Source of the DNA: Talinum fruticosum
Lineage: Eukaryota; Streptophyta; Magnoliopsida; Caryophyllales; Talinaceae
Length of the DNA: 64,000 nucleotides
Direction: 5' to 3'
Assembly (NCBI GenBank): GCA_021018815.1
Contig: JAITYX010000025.1
Location: 6,820,001 to 6,884,000, forward strand
The notes below the pieces were generated by a model. That model saw nothing but the letters and a program-made list of their open reading frames with translations, was not told where the DNA came from and ran no database searches. The position numbers and the translations under genes were made by a program. Shown in pieces: positions 34,061-45,535 of this stretch (its first letter is position 1; each line of letters starts with the position of its first letter).

Positions 34061-35440
34061 TGAGTTCGAATTAAATTAAGTTAAGAAATATAGAACAAGT
34101 TTAATTTTCTATTTATATTGAAAAGCGGGTACAATCTCTATATTCGTTATAAATGAACAAATAATAAATCCTTTAATTCGATCTTCTTGAATGAACTTGA
34201 AAACAAGTTTGAGGGATTTGAACGGGTTAATCTTGAAAAAGGGCCTAAGAGGCTTAATCTCAACAAAAAAATGTTTAATCTCTCGAGAGTAGACCTTACG
34301 TGCTTGAATGTTTGTTGTCTTCTTTCGGATAGAGAATTTTTGTAAAGTTTTATGAGTTTTCCAAAACGACAACCCTTTGGTTAGGGGTTAGAGTCATATT
34401 GACAAGGAGAATTATCTCTTCCGTTTTGTAGAGTTTGTATTGCTTTCTTGAGCTGTTAACTGGGCCTTCACTTGGGCTGATGTCTTGAGAGTCTTATATA
34501 TTTTTATTTAATTAAATTAATTAACTAGACTAAACTAAATTAATTAATTTAAATTACTTTTTGACATGTCATATGTTTATTTATTTATATTTTTTATGCC
34601 TACAACAACTATGAAAAAGAAAGAATCTAATATGTATATTTTAAATAGTGATTTGATATTTATTTCTCTTAAGATTAGGTATCAAATTCAAGTATTATAA
34701 ATGGAAAAAATCTCTAGTGGATGTAGTTATATTTCTTGTGTGGGTCAATTGTAGTTTGACTTTTTTGAAATGGAGAATACAAAACCCAAAAAAAAAAAAA
34801 AAAGAAAGGAAGAAATATATTTATGTTTTTAAGGTAGATGTGCTACGTAATTTCGTTTTAATTGAAAAATTATATCCTCACCCTCTTTTTAAAAATATTT
34901 TTGATCACTTTCCCCTTTTTTCCTACCAGCCCACCCACCCCCACAGCCATGTATGTTATAGGAAGCTAGTTTAGGTGCCAAAGCTGCCTTTTCTCCTCGC
35001 TTTTTTCTTTTTCTTTTTCCTTTCTTTTTGATATAATCAGAAAGTTGCGACATATAATAGAGGGAGAAGTCCAATTTGTCCCCATTTTGATAGGGGCTCG
35101 CTGCTTGTCTTCGGAGATAAATAAATTGCATGTGAATGATTAAAGAATAAGGTATAGATAAGGTTATACATAGTTTTAATATTATGATATGATTAGTGCT
35201 AATAAAATATTATTGTCCACTAAACATAGTACAAAAAAGAAAAAACAAGATTAAAATTAGTTGAGAAATTATAGTTTTAATTGTTAGTAAAACATATGGG
35301 CAAGAATGTAAGTGATTACTTTAGTTCGTAATAACCTTTTAATTGGTTATATGAACTTACATCAAAATTATTATATTTTTTTTGCCATGTACTCTTCATA
35401 AAGATACTTCTTTTTATTTGTATGTATATTGAAAAAATGG
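34061..35440. other. Unassigned spacer
   Basis: No gene recognised. It contains an imperfect palindrome of AATTAATTAA motifs at 34508-34555, a poly-A run at 34788-34804 and an extended T/C-rich stretch at 34985-35025. A minus-strand open frame at 34372-34109 (87 residues) has no domain I can assign; it may derive from noncoding retroelement sequence. Confidence 0.3.
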
Positions 35441-35449
35441 TATCAAAGA

Positions 35450-37470
35450 ATGCAAGGGGCAAACAAAATTAAAATAAGGGAAGAGAGGAGAAAAAGAATC
35501 GCCGCTCAGGGAGGAAGACTAAAAGTCGAGCGCAAGAATCGCCGATTAGGGTGAGCCAGGCCATCGGAGGGCACTTCGTCCTCCACTGATGTCTGCTCTG
35601 GGAGCGTCGTTTCTGCAAATGGTTGTCGGTGTTTTGTCGCTTCTTCTTCGCCATTGATGTCTGCTGCTATGGAAATCGGGATTCATCTTATTCTGATTAT
35701 TATCTTGCTCTAACTACCGAATAGTGGTTCTCTGTGAAGGTAATTTCAGTGAACTCTTCTCTACTTTAGTCAAATGGAGAATTATAGGAGTAGAGATAAG
35801 GGTTTTAGAACTACAGATTACCATTGTGAGTTCACCATCTTTATTAATAATTTACCTATAAGCTTGACAATTTTGGGTTGAAAGGCATTTTTAAGAGATT
35901 CGGAGTAGTAACTGATGCCTACATTCCTAGAAAGATAGGAAAGAGGTCACGAAGAAGGTTTGGTTTTGTTAGATTTAACAAGAAAGAGTACGTAGGGGAA
36001 GCTATAACAATGATGAACAAGAGGTTTGTTAGAGGTTTTCAAGTTGATGTTAGTTGGGCAAGATTCCAGAAGTTGGTTGGATTGAATCAATCTAAGCGTA
36101 TGTTTAGCATGCCCCAGAGGAAGTCTAGGAATAAGAAAGGGTTTTGGGTACACAATAATTGTCGATCTACAGAGAGAACTAAGGCTAGATTGTATGAAGA
36201 TGTGGATAGAAGCCAGAATCAGCAAGAAGATCTCAGGGTTGTGGTAGGAAAGCTAGTTGAAGAAAATATGTTTTGGTTGAAATCATCATTGATGGGTGAA
36301 ACAAATCAGCCTCGAGATTCAGCCATCCTTGAGTCTGCTATAAGAGCCGATTTTCCTTGTGTTTCAAGGTAACAAATTTGGGTATGTATAAATTTCTTGT
36401 AGCATTTGAATTTGAAGATACAGCCAAATCAATCTTGAAGGATTATATGGATTTTCTTTTGACTTGGTTCCAAGATGTGAAGTTATGGTCAAAATTGGAA
36501 TTCTTTAATACAAAAAGAGTCCGGGTCGAGATTTTAGGGGTACCACCTTATGCTTGGAGCAAGGAGAATTTTGAAATCATACTTGATAAATGGGGAGATG
36601 TCATGGCCATAGATGCTTCAACATCTAATCAAAGTTCACTTGATACTTGCTAGAGTGCTCATTGATACTCGTCAATGGACAAAATTGATGATGAATTGAT
36701 CCTTTGGATCAATGATGGTGGGTACAGACTGAAAATTATGGAAGCTACTATCCCCGGGCAAATTTACAAATTCAAACCACCTCCTTTCTCTCTCGGATTC
36801 TAATGAACGTCCAACCAGCAGCTTTTCGTAAGTCTCCCTCGCAGGGGTCTTCTAGCAAAACCTTAGCCGACATTTTGGTTGCTAGTGCTACTCACTTCAA
36901 AAACCAGGAAATCAATTGTAGGGTAATGGATCAATCTTGTAGCAGTCGCACTTGGTCCGATGCGGTGGCTAACAAGGTGAAATCTATTAACGAGAAGGTA
37001 GCTAGTTTTGACAAAGCAATTGTCAACAAAGGAAAAGGCTCTAGTGTTAGAGTTCCTAATACCTCTCCAACAAGAACTAAATTAGCTTGCTTCGATGATA
37101 ACAACAACATCCAAGAGTTAGAGAAGCCAAGCCGGTACACCATTGAACCAAATCGGTCTTCGGAATTTGTAGGGATTCAAGCACGTTGTTGGAAGTGAAG
37201 GGCCGGAAGAGCCACCTAGGCTTTGAACGGTTAAATATTCCAAGTCATATCGATCTATAAGTCCATGAGAAGTCGTAAAAGAGTAAAGATAGAAGGAATA
37301 ATCCGAAAAAAGCCCGGAAGTGCAAAGAATAGAATTTTCGGTGTTAGAAATTCTGGTGCTAATTCCTCAAGCAAATCAAACCCCGACTCTTCGAAAGCTT
37401 TAATCAAATAGCAAAGGAGGCCTTACAAGTTGGTGATATCCTAGGTTTGAAAGTCATAAAGAATGAAAAG
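35450..37470 (+). mobile_element. L1-type LINE 5' part (5' UTR and ORF1), cut by a Tat LTR
   Basis: A GA-rich start (AGAGGAGAAAAAGAATCGCC) resembles plant L1 5' UTRs, followed by ORF1 (below). The LINE sequence stops abruptly at 37470, where a Tat LTR starts. No ORF2 continuation was found on the far side in this window. Confidence 0.7.
35774..37460 (+). pseudogene. LINE ORF1: RRM plus DUF4283 nucleic-acid-binding protein
   Basis: The first ATG at 35774 gives MENYRSRDKGFRTTDYHCEF and INNLPISLTILG. A one-base frameshift near 35878 leads into LKGIFKRFGVVTDAYIPRK, KRSRRRFGFVRFNKKE and VRGFQVDVSWARF (35878-36070), an RRM with RNP1-like RRFGFVRF. After another break come LGMYKFLVAFEFEDTAKSIL, VKLWSKLEFFNTKRVRVEIL and GVPPYAWSKENFEIILDKWG (36378-36600), the DUF4283 domain. 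A decayed C-terminus follows, ending FNQIAKEALQVGDILGLKV (about 37395-37455). This combination is the ORF1 chaperone-like protein of plant L1 elements, which packages element RNA. Several stops and shifts make it a pseudogene. Confidence 0.85.
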
Positions 37471-38044
37471 TGATTTGGGTATTTCTCGGACAGTTCCAAC
37501 TCACCTGTTACATCACTAGCCAACCGTGCTTAATCAATCGAATAAGGGAGATATCGACCTAAGCCAACCTTTAACGGGCCGGTAAAAGCCCAGAGCCCAT
37601 TAGGGCTAGGGTTTCCCTAAATCACGATAAATTACTATGTTACCCTTATAAAATCTCTCTATAAATATTCACCCATCCCCAACTTCAAGGGGGATTCTCA
37701 CATTCCATATTCTCACAATCACACATTCATATGCTCTCAAGTTCTCAAGCTCTCAAGCTCTCAATACAAATCCCAAGAGTTTCCTCCTTCGGAAAATCTC
37801 TCAATTCCTAAGGAATTCCCTCCCCGCACATCGAGGAGATTTCCTCGATCCATTCAATCAAGTCTATCACTAAGTTAAGCATCGAGGGCGTTTCTCGGGA
37901 TCCACCCCCGGGGCTTCGCCTTTTGCGGAGTTCAAGATCACGCGATATCCGTTCGATCGTGCTACGTCCCCGAACCGAAATAGTAAATCCTTTCTCCCTC
38001 CGAATCATCATCCACGTAATCACCTCAATTTTTCTCCCGAAATA
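37471..38044 (+). repeat. 5' LTR of Tat copy 1
   Basis: Runs from TGATTTGGGTATTTCTCGG to CTCCCGAAATA. It is similar throughout to the LTRs at 45990-46577 and 58828-59422 (opposite strand). The TATA box CTATAAATATTC lies at 37659-37670. Confidence 0.85.
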
Positions 38045-38045
38045 G

Positions 38046-38064
38046 TTTGGCGCCGTCACGTGGG
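38046..38064 (+). other. Primer-binding site of Tat copy 1
   Basis: TTTGGCGCCGTCACGTGGGG follows the LTR end directly. TGGCGCC is the start of many plant Gypsy primer-binding sites. The exact tRNA is not assigned; the larger copy has TGGCGCTATCTCGTGGGG at the corresponding site. Confidence 0.7.
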
Positions 38065-38249
38065 GAGAAAGGTAGCTTATGGTCGCCGGTGGCACTCGAT
38101 CCCGATCTAAGATGACGCACGGCACGATCAACCCGCCGGTCCTTCACTCTCATCGATCAATGCCTACGGAATCATCTCGGCGGTCTACCGGCAACCGCCA
38201 CACCCAACTGGAGGGTACCTCACCTTAAGGGATCTTAAAAACTTAATAG

Positions 38250-39899
38250 AGACCCCTTAAAACGACCGTGCACAACAAGTGCAAAAACAGTGCGAGCCAC
38301 CATGGAATAGCGCATGCCCTTCATGCCCTTTCACTACGCCCCGACCCCGGGTACGGCACAACCCCCAGGGAGGTCGCCTGTTGGCCACTTCTTGGGTGGG
38401 ATGCCCTCCCACGCGGCTCCAGAGACAACCCATTGAGGCCCCTACGTTACTTGCCTCTAAGCGACCAAACGCCCCCAATGAGGCACTATGAGGAGGGTGG
38501 CGCTAGGAGGATCATTGAAGCCAAGAGAGCTCTTTATAGAGCCAACGAGAATATTGCAACATCCCACACGACTTCGACCCTCTACGCCACCCACAGCAGG
38601 CGCTCCGCCCGGTTTGAAGGCAATGCTTCGGCACCAAAATCGGGGCCCAAACCTCGGGGAGCAGAAGGACGAGTCAGCCCGTGCGATTAGTTACTCATCG
38701 TCGTGAGTCTCAATGAGCCTAGGACACTCTCAAACACGTCCAAGGACGATCCGTCGTTCGAGAGCAAGATCGCTCAAGGGAGAGGCCCCAAGGGCAATCG
38801 GCTATGAAGGGTCCTGAGAAGTCGAGAGAGCAACGGGTGTACCCCTCCTCGATCCGAGAGGAGGAAGAGTCCTTCCCCGGTGGAAGTTCCATGCCACCAA
38901 CCTCGCGCCGTTCCCATCTCTCGGCTCCGATTCGAGGCCGACTAAGCATACTTTCAACACTCCATTCTCAAAGAAGGTCATGAATGCTCCCGAATGAAGA
39001 AGATAAAGGTCCCAAACATCGACCCATACAATGGCACAACCGATCCTAAAGATCACCTAGCGTACTATAAGTCCCATATGTACGTGTAGGACGGGGACGA
39101 TACTACCTACTGCCGATTCTTCCCCACTACATTGAAGGGGTCACGCAGAAATGGTTCAACAGTCTCCCTCAAGGAAGCATCTCTTCCTTTGAAGAGGTAT
39201 GCGAGAAGTTCATTGCACAATTTATCGCGAGTTGCAAGCGTGAAGAAGAATAGCATCCACCTCTCCAAGATTAAGCAAGGGAGAAACGAGACCCTTAAGG
39301 ATTATGTCCGAAGGTTTTGTGGAGAGGCCGTTCTTATCTTTGACCTGGAAGACCGAGTTGCCTATATTGCCTTCCTTAATGGACTCGAAGCGGAAGATTC
39401 AAATTTTCACTCGCTGAACAAAAGGTGTCCACTTTGGCGAAGCACTCCGAAAGGTGGCCGACTTTATTCGAGCCACGAGATCTACGCAGAGGAAGGAGAT
39501 GAGGCCAGGAAGAAAGGAGGAGATGGAAAATTTAATCCTCGAAATAAAGAGAAGTCTTGTTGAAATGAAGTGGACCACCGCTTTAACATCGACCCCCAAA
39601 GTATTTTGATGGAGATCAAAGGGCATCCCATGTTCAAGAAACCACCTCCCATGTCCACTCCTGCGAAAGCGCGAACTTCTAACAAATATTGTGAATTTTA
39701 TGAACAAATTGGACAGAACACTACAGAGTGTCGCGCGTTAAAGAAGGTGCTTGGGGAGTTGGCGGATAATGGGAAAATTGATCGCTTTCTCAAAAAAGAT
39801 ACTCATGGAGCACAAGGAGGTTCTTCAAGGCGGGGATATGAGCACTATGATGATGATGATGCTACTAAGATTGTAGCCACTATCGCTGGGGATTTGTAA
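38250..39899 (+). pseudogene. Tat copy 1 gag
   Basis: Three frames carry gag in succession. The N-terminal Pro/Arg-rich part spans about 38268-38690. The capsid-like core contains LSKIKQGRNETLKDYVRRF (39268-39324) and DRVAYIAFLNGLEAE (about 39352-39396). The C-terminal nucleocapsid-like part contains KYCEFYEQIGQNTTECRALK, LGELADNGKIDRFLKK and TKIVATIAGDL (39688-39896). The zinc-knuckle analogue has C-x?-H-type spacing with the usual His replaced (GQNT instead of GHxT). Gag would assemble particles around element RNA. Stops and frameshifts separate the blocks, but the core is relatively readable. Confidence 0.85.
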
Positions 39900-39989
39900 G
39901 GGGTATGACCCTCTCTTGCTTGGAAGGCTCACCTCGGGAGCGCTCAACAAGTCTTGCACCGGCTAGCCTCCACATGTGAAGGTGCCCAC

Positions 39990-40625
39990 AGTGACCTTCG
40001 GAGAATAAGATTTGAAAGGCATGACCGCCTCACATGAAGATCCTTTGGTCATCACATTGAAGATTTCGGACGCCATAATCCGCAAGGTCCTTATCGACAT
40101 GGGGAGCTCGGTAGACATTATCACCATGGAATGCCTAAGTTAGCTGAAGTATACCCCACGAATCTTATTTCCCTCGTCAATCCTATCGTCGGATTCGGAG
40201 GGTAAACGATACACTCCATAGACATGATCCGCCTACTAGTCAAGGTTGGAGAGAAGGTTAGGGGCCGAAACATCGAAGTGAAATTCCTAGTGATCGACAT
40301 CCCTTCGCTTACAATGTCATCATTAGACGTCCCACCCTCAACTAGATCAAAGCGGTCGTCGCTCCATACCTTCTTCTCATGAAGTATGAGCTTGATGATG
40401 GATCCGTAGGTGAGATCTATGGAGACCAAAAGACCGCATGTGAATGCTATGTAGTAAGCCTTCGACCTTTGATGGAGAAGCGAGAAGAGGAGGGAAGACT
40501 CATGATTATCCCAAGGGTAAGAAGCTAAAGGCGGAGCCCCAACCAAAGTCTTTGAGACTATGGTGTGTTTTACCACTACGTAAGATTATGTCAAGGTCCG
40601 GCTTACGCCTCCCGAAAACATCGAA
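39990..40625 (+). pseudogene. Tat copy 1 aspartic protease remnant
   Basis: It reads PLVITLKISDAIIRKVLIDM, then GSSVDIITMECL (about 40095-40135): the protease loop, usually DTGSS, is DMGSS here. RPTLNxIKAVVAPYLLLMKY and ELDDGSVGEIYGDQKTACEC follow (about 40325-40450, frame-shifted), the conserved tail after the protease in Tat elements. It would process Gag-Pol. The following polymerase region is deleted. Confidence 0.75.
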
Positions 40626-40639
40626 CTTATGAGATAATG

Positions 40640-40985
40640 GTGCTTATGTAAATAGTTCAGGCTCATTGTCCGGCGTGGGGGCCTTTCTTTAAAGACCCAC
40701 CCAGCCTAAGTCCCAAAGATTTTGTAAAGGAATTACCAACGATTGACACGACTTTTCCGAAAGCGCTCAACGGGGGCACACATTCCTTCCTTCGTATGGA
40801 CTTTGATCTTTTATTAATACAACGAGCAAGCTTTCTATATCTTTTCGTCTCACACTTTACTTTAAGACGGTCTTCGGGGCAAGAATAGGGGCTAATACGA
40901 ACCCCTAGAGCGCCCAAGCCCTCGGTTCCTTTCGTTGTATTTTCTTAACTTTGTCAAAGTTAGAAGAAAAAGTAGGGGCTAAAAT
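40640..40985 (+). other. Post-integrase 3' region of Tat copy 1
   Basis: Collinear with the reverse complement of 53150-52740. It carries the hairpin TTCTTAACTTTGTCAAAGTTAGAA (written in halves TTCTTAACTTTG and CAAAGTTAGAA, 40942-40965) and the AATAGGGGCTAATACGA motif. The match stops after TAGGGGCTAA. Confidence 0.75.
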
Positions 40986-42416
40986 CGGGGCTGGAAGACC
41001 GGCGTCGGCCATCCCTCATTCCTCTCTGTCTCGCTCTCTCCCTCCATCGCGCTCTCACTATCTGTCTCTCTCTCTCTTACCCGCGTCCGCTCCCCGCTTC
41101 CCTGTTCCTCCGCCGCGGCCACTTAGCAGCCAACCCCAGCCGCAGCAGCCGCCGGAGTTAGTCGCCGCCCGCCCGGTGGTCGCCAATGCAGCCGCCGTGC
41201 ACCACCATCCCCGCTCGTCCCCTTGACTTCTCCTCTCCGAATTTGAAGGTAAAACGCTAAACCCTAAATTATCAAGTTTCTTATTTATTTAAGCAATTGT
41301 AGTTGTAAATTGAAGTATATGATTTAGAAATATGTTTGTGGAGTTAATTTAGAGGTTGAATTGGGAAAATCCGAATTGATGAATGATTGAGGTTTGATAT
41401 TTTGGTGGATTGATTGTGATGAGTGTAAATGAATGAGATTTCTTTTGGGGAAATTATGAATTAGTGAATAAGATTGGGGATGTCTATTTATAGAATTGAG
41501 TAATTTGATGGATTTGTTATATTTTGGAAATGGTTGTATTGAGCAAATGAAAGGGAATGCATATGTGGAAATTGAAATTAGACATCGAGTAATGTGTAGA
41601 GGCATGGAAAATAATTGAGCATTAAGCATACCTAATTATGGTTGTGAATGTGAATTTTGTTGAGAGAATAATGCTTATGACCTTAAAATGGTGTATGTAT
41701 GAATATTGAGCAATTCGGTAGATTATAGAACCTTCCTAAGGGATGACATTTGATGGGTTAATTAATTACTTAACTATGGGTTTTGAATGCAATGAAGGGA
41801 GAAGTAATGAATAAACTAGGAATAAGTGTTTGATTATATATATATATATATACCATTTTCAATCCAAGTCGGCTAATGAATTGAATTACATAGATATCAC
41901 TGGCTATCCGATTAGCCTAATCAACTTCTTTAACTAATATGCGTTGTAATCAATGTTCAAAATGGAATTAATGCGAGTAAAGTTATGTAAGGAAACGTAA
42001 TTTAACCGATTACGTAATAAATATAGAAAATGAAATAAATTGTCAACGCTTATACAAATTTAATTATTGTTGAAACTCAAGAGAAACATTATTAACAACA
42101 AAAATCTATCGAAACAGAATTGAGACCACTTCCGTCACCGAATAGCTGGTGACTCAAATTTCTATAAAAGGGAGAAACAAAGGTTTCAATTCAAGTACGT
42201 TCATTACCTGTACCCTTCGAAAATTCACATATTTCAAGCAAATCTCAACATTTCTTACATAAATAACTAATAATGAATCATTTGCAAGCCAAGTTTTGTC
42301 ACCTAATTAAGTGGTCCCCGCTCAATTATCAATTATTAGGGCTTATGCCCTTCAATTCCACCCGCGCGCTTCAACTTGGGTTCTCGGTCGGCCGGGAGGT
42401 GTGCACCTTGAAGGTT
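40985..42416. other. Unassigned: CT/GC-rich exon-like block followed by intron-like AT-rich DNA
   Basis: 40985-41225 is rich in CTCTCTC tracts and GCCGCC triplets, like a 5' UTR or first exon of a plant gene. A plus open frame (40951-41226) has low-complexity Pro/Ser/Arg content and ends before GAAG|GTAAAACG, a possible splice donor at 41248, with a telo-box-like AAACCCTAAA just after. The next 1.1 kb is AT-rich with a (TA)n run at 41836-41852 and looks like intron or spacer. I do not recognise a gene. It could be a captured gene 5' end or a diverged retroelement leader. Confidence 0.35.
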
Positions 42417-43921
42417 TGCTCGGGAGAGTCCGAGTCACCCTAGAGGGGGTGAATAGGGTGATGAAAAATTCTTTGTGAAAGCACACACCCTTTTGACGAG
42501 TAGAATCAAAGACAGTTTACGAGAAAAGAAAATTTGGACTCGGAATGTAATGAATCGGAATAAACACGTTCGGCGGTCTTTGTCCGAGTCTAGAATGAAC
42601 TCGAGAACTAGAACACGAGAGAATTTACGTGGAAACCCTCCTGGGGCGAGAAAACCACGGCCCGTGTCAATCCAGACACGAAGTCAAATCCACTATTTTG
42701 AGTCCACAAAATACCGTGAACTTGACGGAACCCGAGTTGCTCCCTTGGACAACTCTATACAAGTTTTCCTAGACTCGAAGTTCCCTTATCCGATCTAGTA
42801 CTTCCTAGCTGAGATAACCCTTACGGCTAGGGACAACTAAGCTGAGATAACCCTTACGGCTTAGTCAAGGGACCTTACAAAGAATGTAAGAAGTGTTTGT
42901 AGCCGAGTACAAGACCTTACAACTCGGAAAGTAATGAATTACGAGTGGGAGTTGTAAGTTGAAGATTGAAAGTAAATACAATAACTTTGTTTAAGTTGGA
43001 GTATTGACGGTATATTCCGCTATCTTCAAGTCTTGTGAAGTGGCTTCTATTTATAGATAACCGGGTAGAGTAGCCTTTATCTTCATCTGCTGACCGAGAG
43101 TCCTCTCGTGACCGTTGATAAGGGCTTTACGAGTCACTCAGAAAGTATCCGTTGAAAATATGGTCGTTGAACAACGGTTTAACTCTCTTGGAAGTCCCAA
43201 AACCATCGGTTGTGTCTTGAAAAGTGTGGTGAAAACCATCGTTAAGCTTGACCTTCCGATTTTCCGGATATGGAAGCGGACGGCTTCGACACAATCTTAC
43301 GGGACTAGAGCGAGGATGGTGAAAAGCTATATCTGCTGGTGATTTGATGTTACGAAGCCGGCTACTTTTGTAATTTGAAAAGATATCCTCGATTGAATAA
43401 CCTACAAAAGTAAAACACCTTCGGTTCTCAAAGTATAAAATACTTTGGTCCAAGGTTAGACACGAGATAATAAAAATAATCATGATAATTAACAAGCAGA
43501 TTATCCGAGTCGAAAAGAAATGGAACTTTCGAGTCTAATATCCATGAAACTCGGAATTCCATAAGACTTAGTCTTAAGCAAGGAATCAAGTTTTATCAAC
43601 AAATATCGAGTGGGAAATACTTGATGTAGACTAAGCACGAAAAGAACTATGAATGCTGACTTTGCAAACAATAGAGTAAATAATCATAAGTCGGATTCGA
43701 GAGAGAGTGGACTCGGAATAAAGAACAAGTTTTCGAGTCGCTAGCGAAAAGCGATTAAAGAGATAAGTGAAGGCCGAATCGCATAGAAAAGATACTATTT
43801 CACTCAAGTAAGTTTCTAAGACACGAGAGAATGCCTTGGAATCAAAACACTATATGAATGACATCGTTATACCCGATTCTTTTGCATGACTCGAAATATA
43901 TAGAACGAGTCCGAGTCTTCA
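42417..43921 (-). repeat. LTR of a SIRE-like Ty1/copia element (3' LTR)
   Basis: On the minus strand it begins TGAAGACTCGGACTCG, directly after a polypurine tract, and ends near CTCTCCCGAGCA. The TATA box TCTATAAATAGAAG lies at 43044-43057 (minus). The CACCCCCTCTAGGGTGAC motif near the end is frequent in large plant copia LTRs. The other LTR and most of the element are not in the window, and TSDs could not be tested. Confidence 0.6.
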
Positions 43922-43938
43922 ATCTCCCCTTTTTGATG
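43922..43938 (-). other. Polypurine tract of the copia-like element
   Basis: The minus strand reads CATCAAAAAGGGGAGAT immediately before the LTR TG. This is the typical position and composition for the plus-strand primer of retrotransposition. Confidence 0.65.
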
Positions 43939-44149
43939 AAAGGCATTCCATACTTGAACAGAAACTTTGTTAGAGAGAAATAGGTTGATTCCGAGTAGTT
44001 CGAATAAAAGTAAGACATATTGATCATAGCAATATACAATATATCGAGCAAAATAAGATATGCTTGAACTTATTGACTCGAAAAGAAAGAACTCGAAATT
44101 AATAATGAAATGCATTCAGTAAAAAAATTATATTACAAGGGCGGAAAGA

Positions 44150-45535
44150 ACTCCCCTAGACAAGACAACCAGTTTCGACTACATTTCTCCCCCTTGCCTT
44201 TCAACAAAAACAAGAAACAAAAAGAAGGGAGAAAAGTACAAGTAATACACGAAATTGTCCGGACAAAATAAGATTTTGAAAACGAAATTCGGAGGCACGA
44301 GGAATCGTGACTCGGTGCATGGCTCCAACTAGGAGGAAGGGGATTTCGAGTGGAGGCGGAGGTGCGCCGGCGCCGATAAGACCTTGACGATGTGCTTGAG
44401 CGCGGTGAAGGGAGAAGCCGGAACAATTCGCAGGGGCTCGGCTCGAGTGGGCGACCCGGAGAAAGTGGATCGAGGGTTCTTCCCTTGGGACCTCGGGGGC
44501 TGGAGGGGCTGCTCGGGCGACTCGGCGGAGGAGCGAGATCTTCGACCCACTCGGGCTAGCTGTCCGAGCTGAGTACAAGCAACTTGAGCTTGGGGAGCGG
44601 AGTTGTCCCTCGGCGGCGGCCACGGCCTCTTCTTCCCTTGGCCCGGAAGGAGCTGCCTCAGCTGCGGGTTCCTCGGCGTCCTCCGCTGCATCTGCTCGCT
44701 TCTTCCTCTGCTTCCTCGGCTTCCTCGCTCTCGAGGAGGTCGGGCTCAGGCTCGAAGACGTCTCGGATGGGTGCGAGTCTTCGGGTCCTGAGCCGCCTTG
44801 GACCGTCTCTCTCCGAGGAGCTCGGCTAGCTCATTCGCTCCTTAACCAGCTCTCTCATCTCAAGAACGAGAGACTGCTGCTCTCGGATCTGGGACTCGAC
44901 CGGTCTTTTGGTTGATGGTCGGACCACTGAAGGACGAGACTTGAAACCTCCGAGCATGTCTCCGAAATCGAAGACACCGAGGTGATCTTGTCCAAGAAGA
45001 CAGGAGACAAGAGGGCGGAGAGAGATTTGGAAGCACCTGGAGGTGGAGGCACCACCAGGTGAAGAGGGAAGAGGGAGAGGGGTTGATTTCGAGTCCGAGG
45101 TGGAGAAGGAGGCCTCGGCTCCGAGTTGTGAACCCGGACACCGGGGTTAGTTTCTCGGTATCCGTACCCTGGAGTTCCTTTTACCGACCACAATGGCCGC
45201 CTCGGACACCGCGTTAGGGTCGAGAGGAAGAGGAACTTGAAATTGTTTGAAGACAAGGGTGAGAAGAGCACCGAAAGGAAGGGAGGTGTTCTTCTTGGTT
45301 TGGAGTTGAGCTGGCACAGCGGCCATTTGCTCAATGATGGAGGGGAAGAGGTCGACTTCGTATCCCTCCGGGATATCGAAGAGAGCTTTGAGGTGCTTGG
45401 AGTTGGGGTTCTCCTTGCTAGAATGGTGTGAGAAGAAGGTTCTCATCAGCGAGAAACACGAAGCCTGGCTTCGACTTCAACCGAGTCACGTAAAAGTTCT
45501 TTCCGGACCCGGGGACCCTAAAGAATACCTCTTTT
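44150..45535 (-). pseudogene. SIRE-like 3' ORF (env-like or plant transposon-protein region), decayed
   Basis: The minus strand, upstream of the polypurine tract, reads AKEVFFRVPGSGKNFYVTRL and KPGFVFLADENLL (about 45530-45430). Next is HLKALFDIPEGYEVDLFPSI then IEQMAAVPAQ (about 45390-45310), then TSLPFGALLTLVFKQFQVPL (about 45280-45220). A Pro/Ser/Arg-rich low-complexity C-terminal half follows. The LPFGALLTLVF block resembles the putative plant transposon-protein domain found in extra ORFs of retroelements, and position between pol and 3' LTR suits the env-like ORF of SIRE elements. No membrane segment or signal could be shown. Frames are broken. Confidence 0.45.

Larger units (their letters stand above)
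37471..40985 (+). mobile_element. Tat-clade Gypsy copy 1: 5' LTR, gag, PR, then deleted and truncated
   Basis: Oriented plus. It has the 5' LTR, a primer-binding site, gag and protease. A junction near 40640 then joins protease directly to the sequence that follows integrase in the larger copy (GCTCATTGNCCGGC motif at about 40655, reverse of 53140-53125). So RT, both RNase H domains and integrase are missing, roughly 3 kb. Similarity to the larger copy ends at about 40980, with no 3' LTR of the same orientation in the window. Confidence 0.85.

Noticed and set aside
35745..35770. CAGTGAACTCTTCTCTACTT near the LINE ORF1 start as another member of the MULE short-repeat family
   Set aside because: Only a single partial match outside the MULE; likely coincidence.
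38257..38706. Several overlapping frames in the Pro/Arg-rich start of Tat gag
   Set aside because: GC-rich sequence leaves many frames open; only the frame-set collinear with the second copy's gag was accepted.
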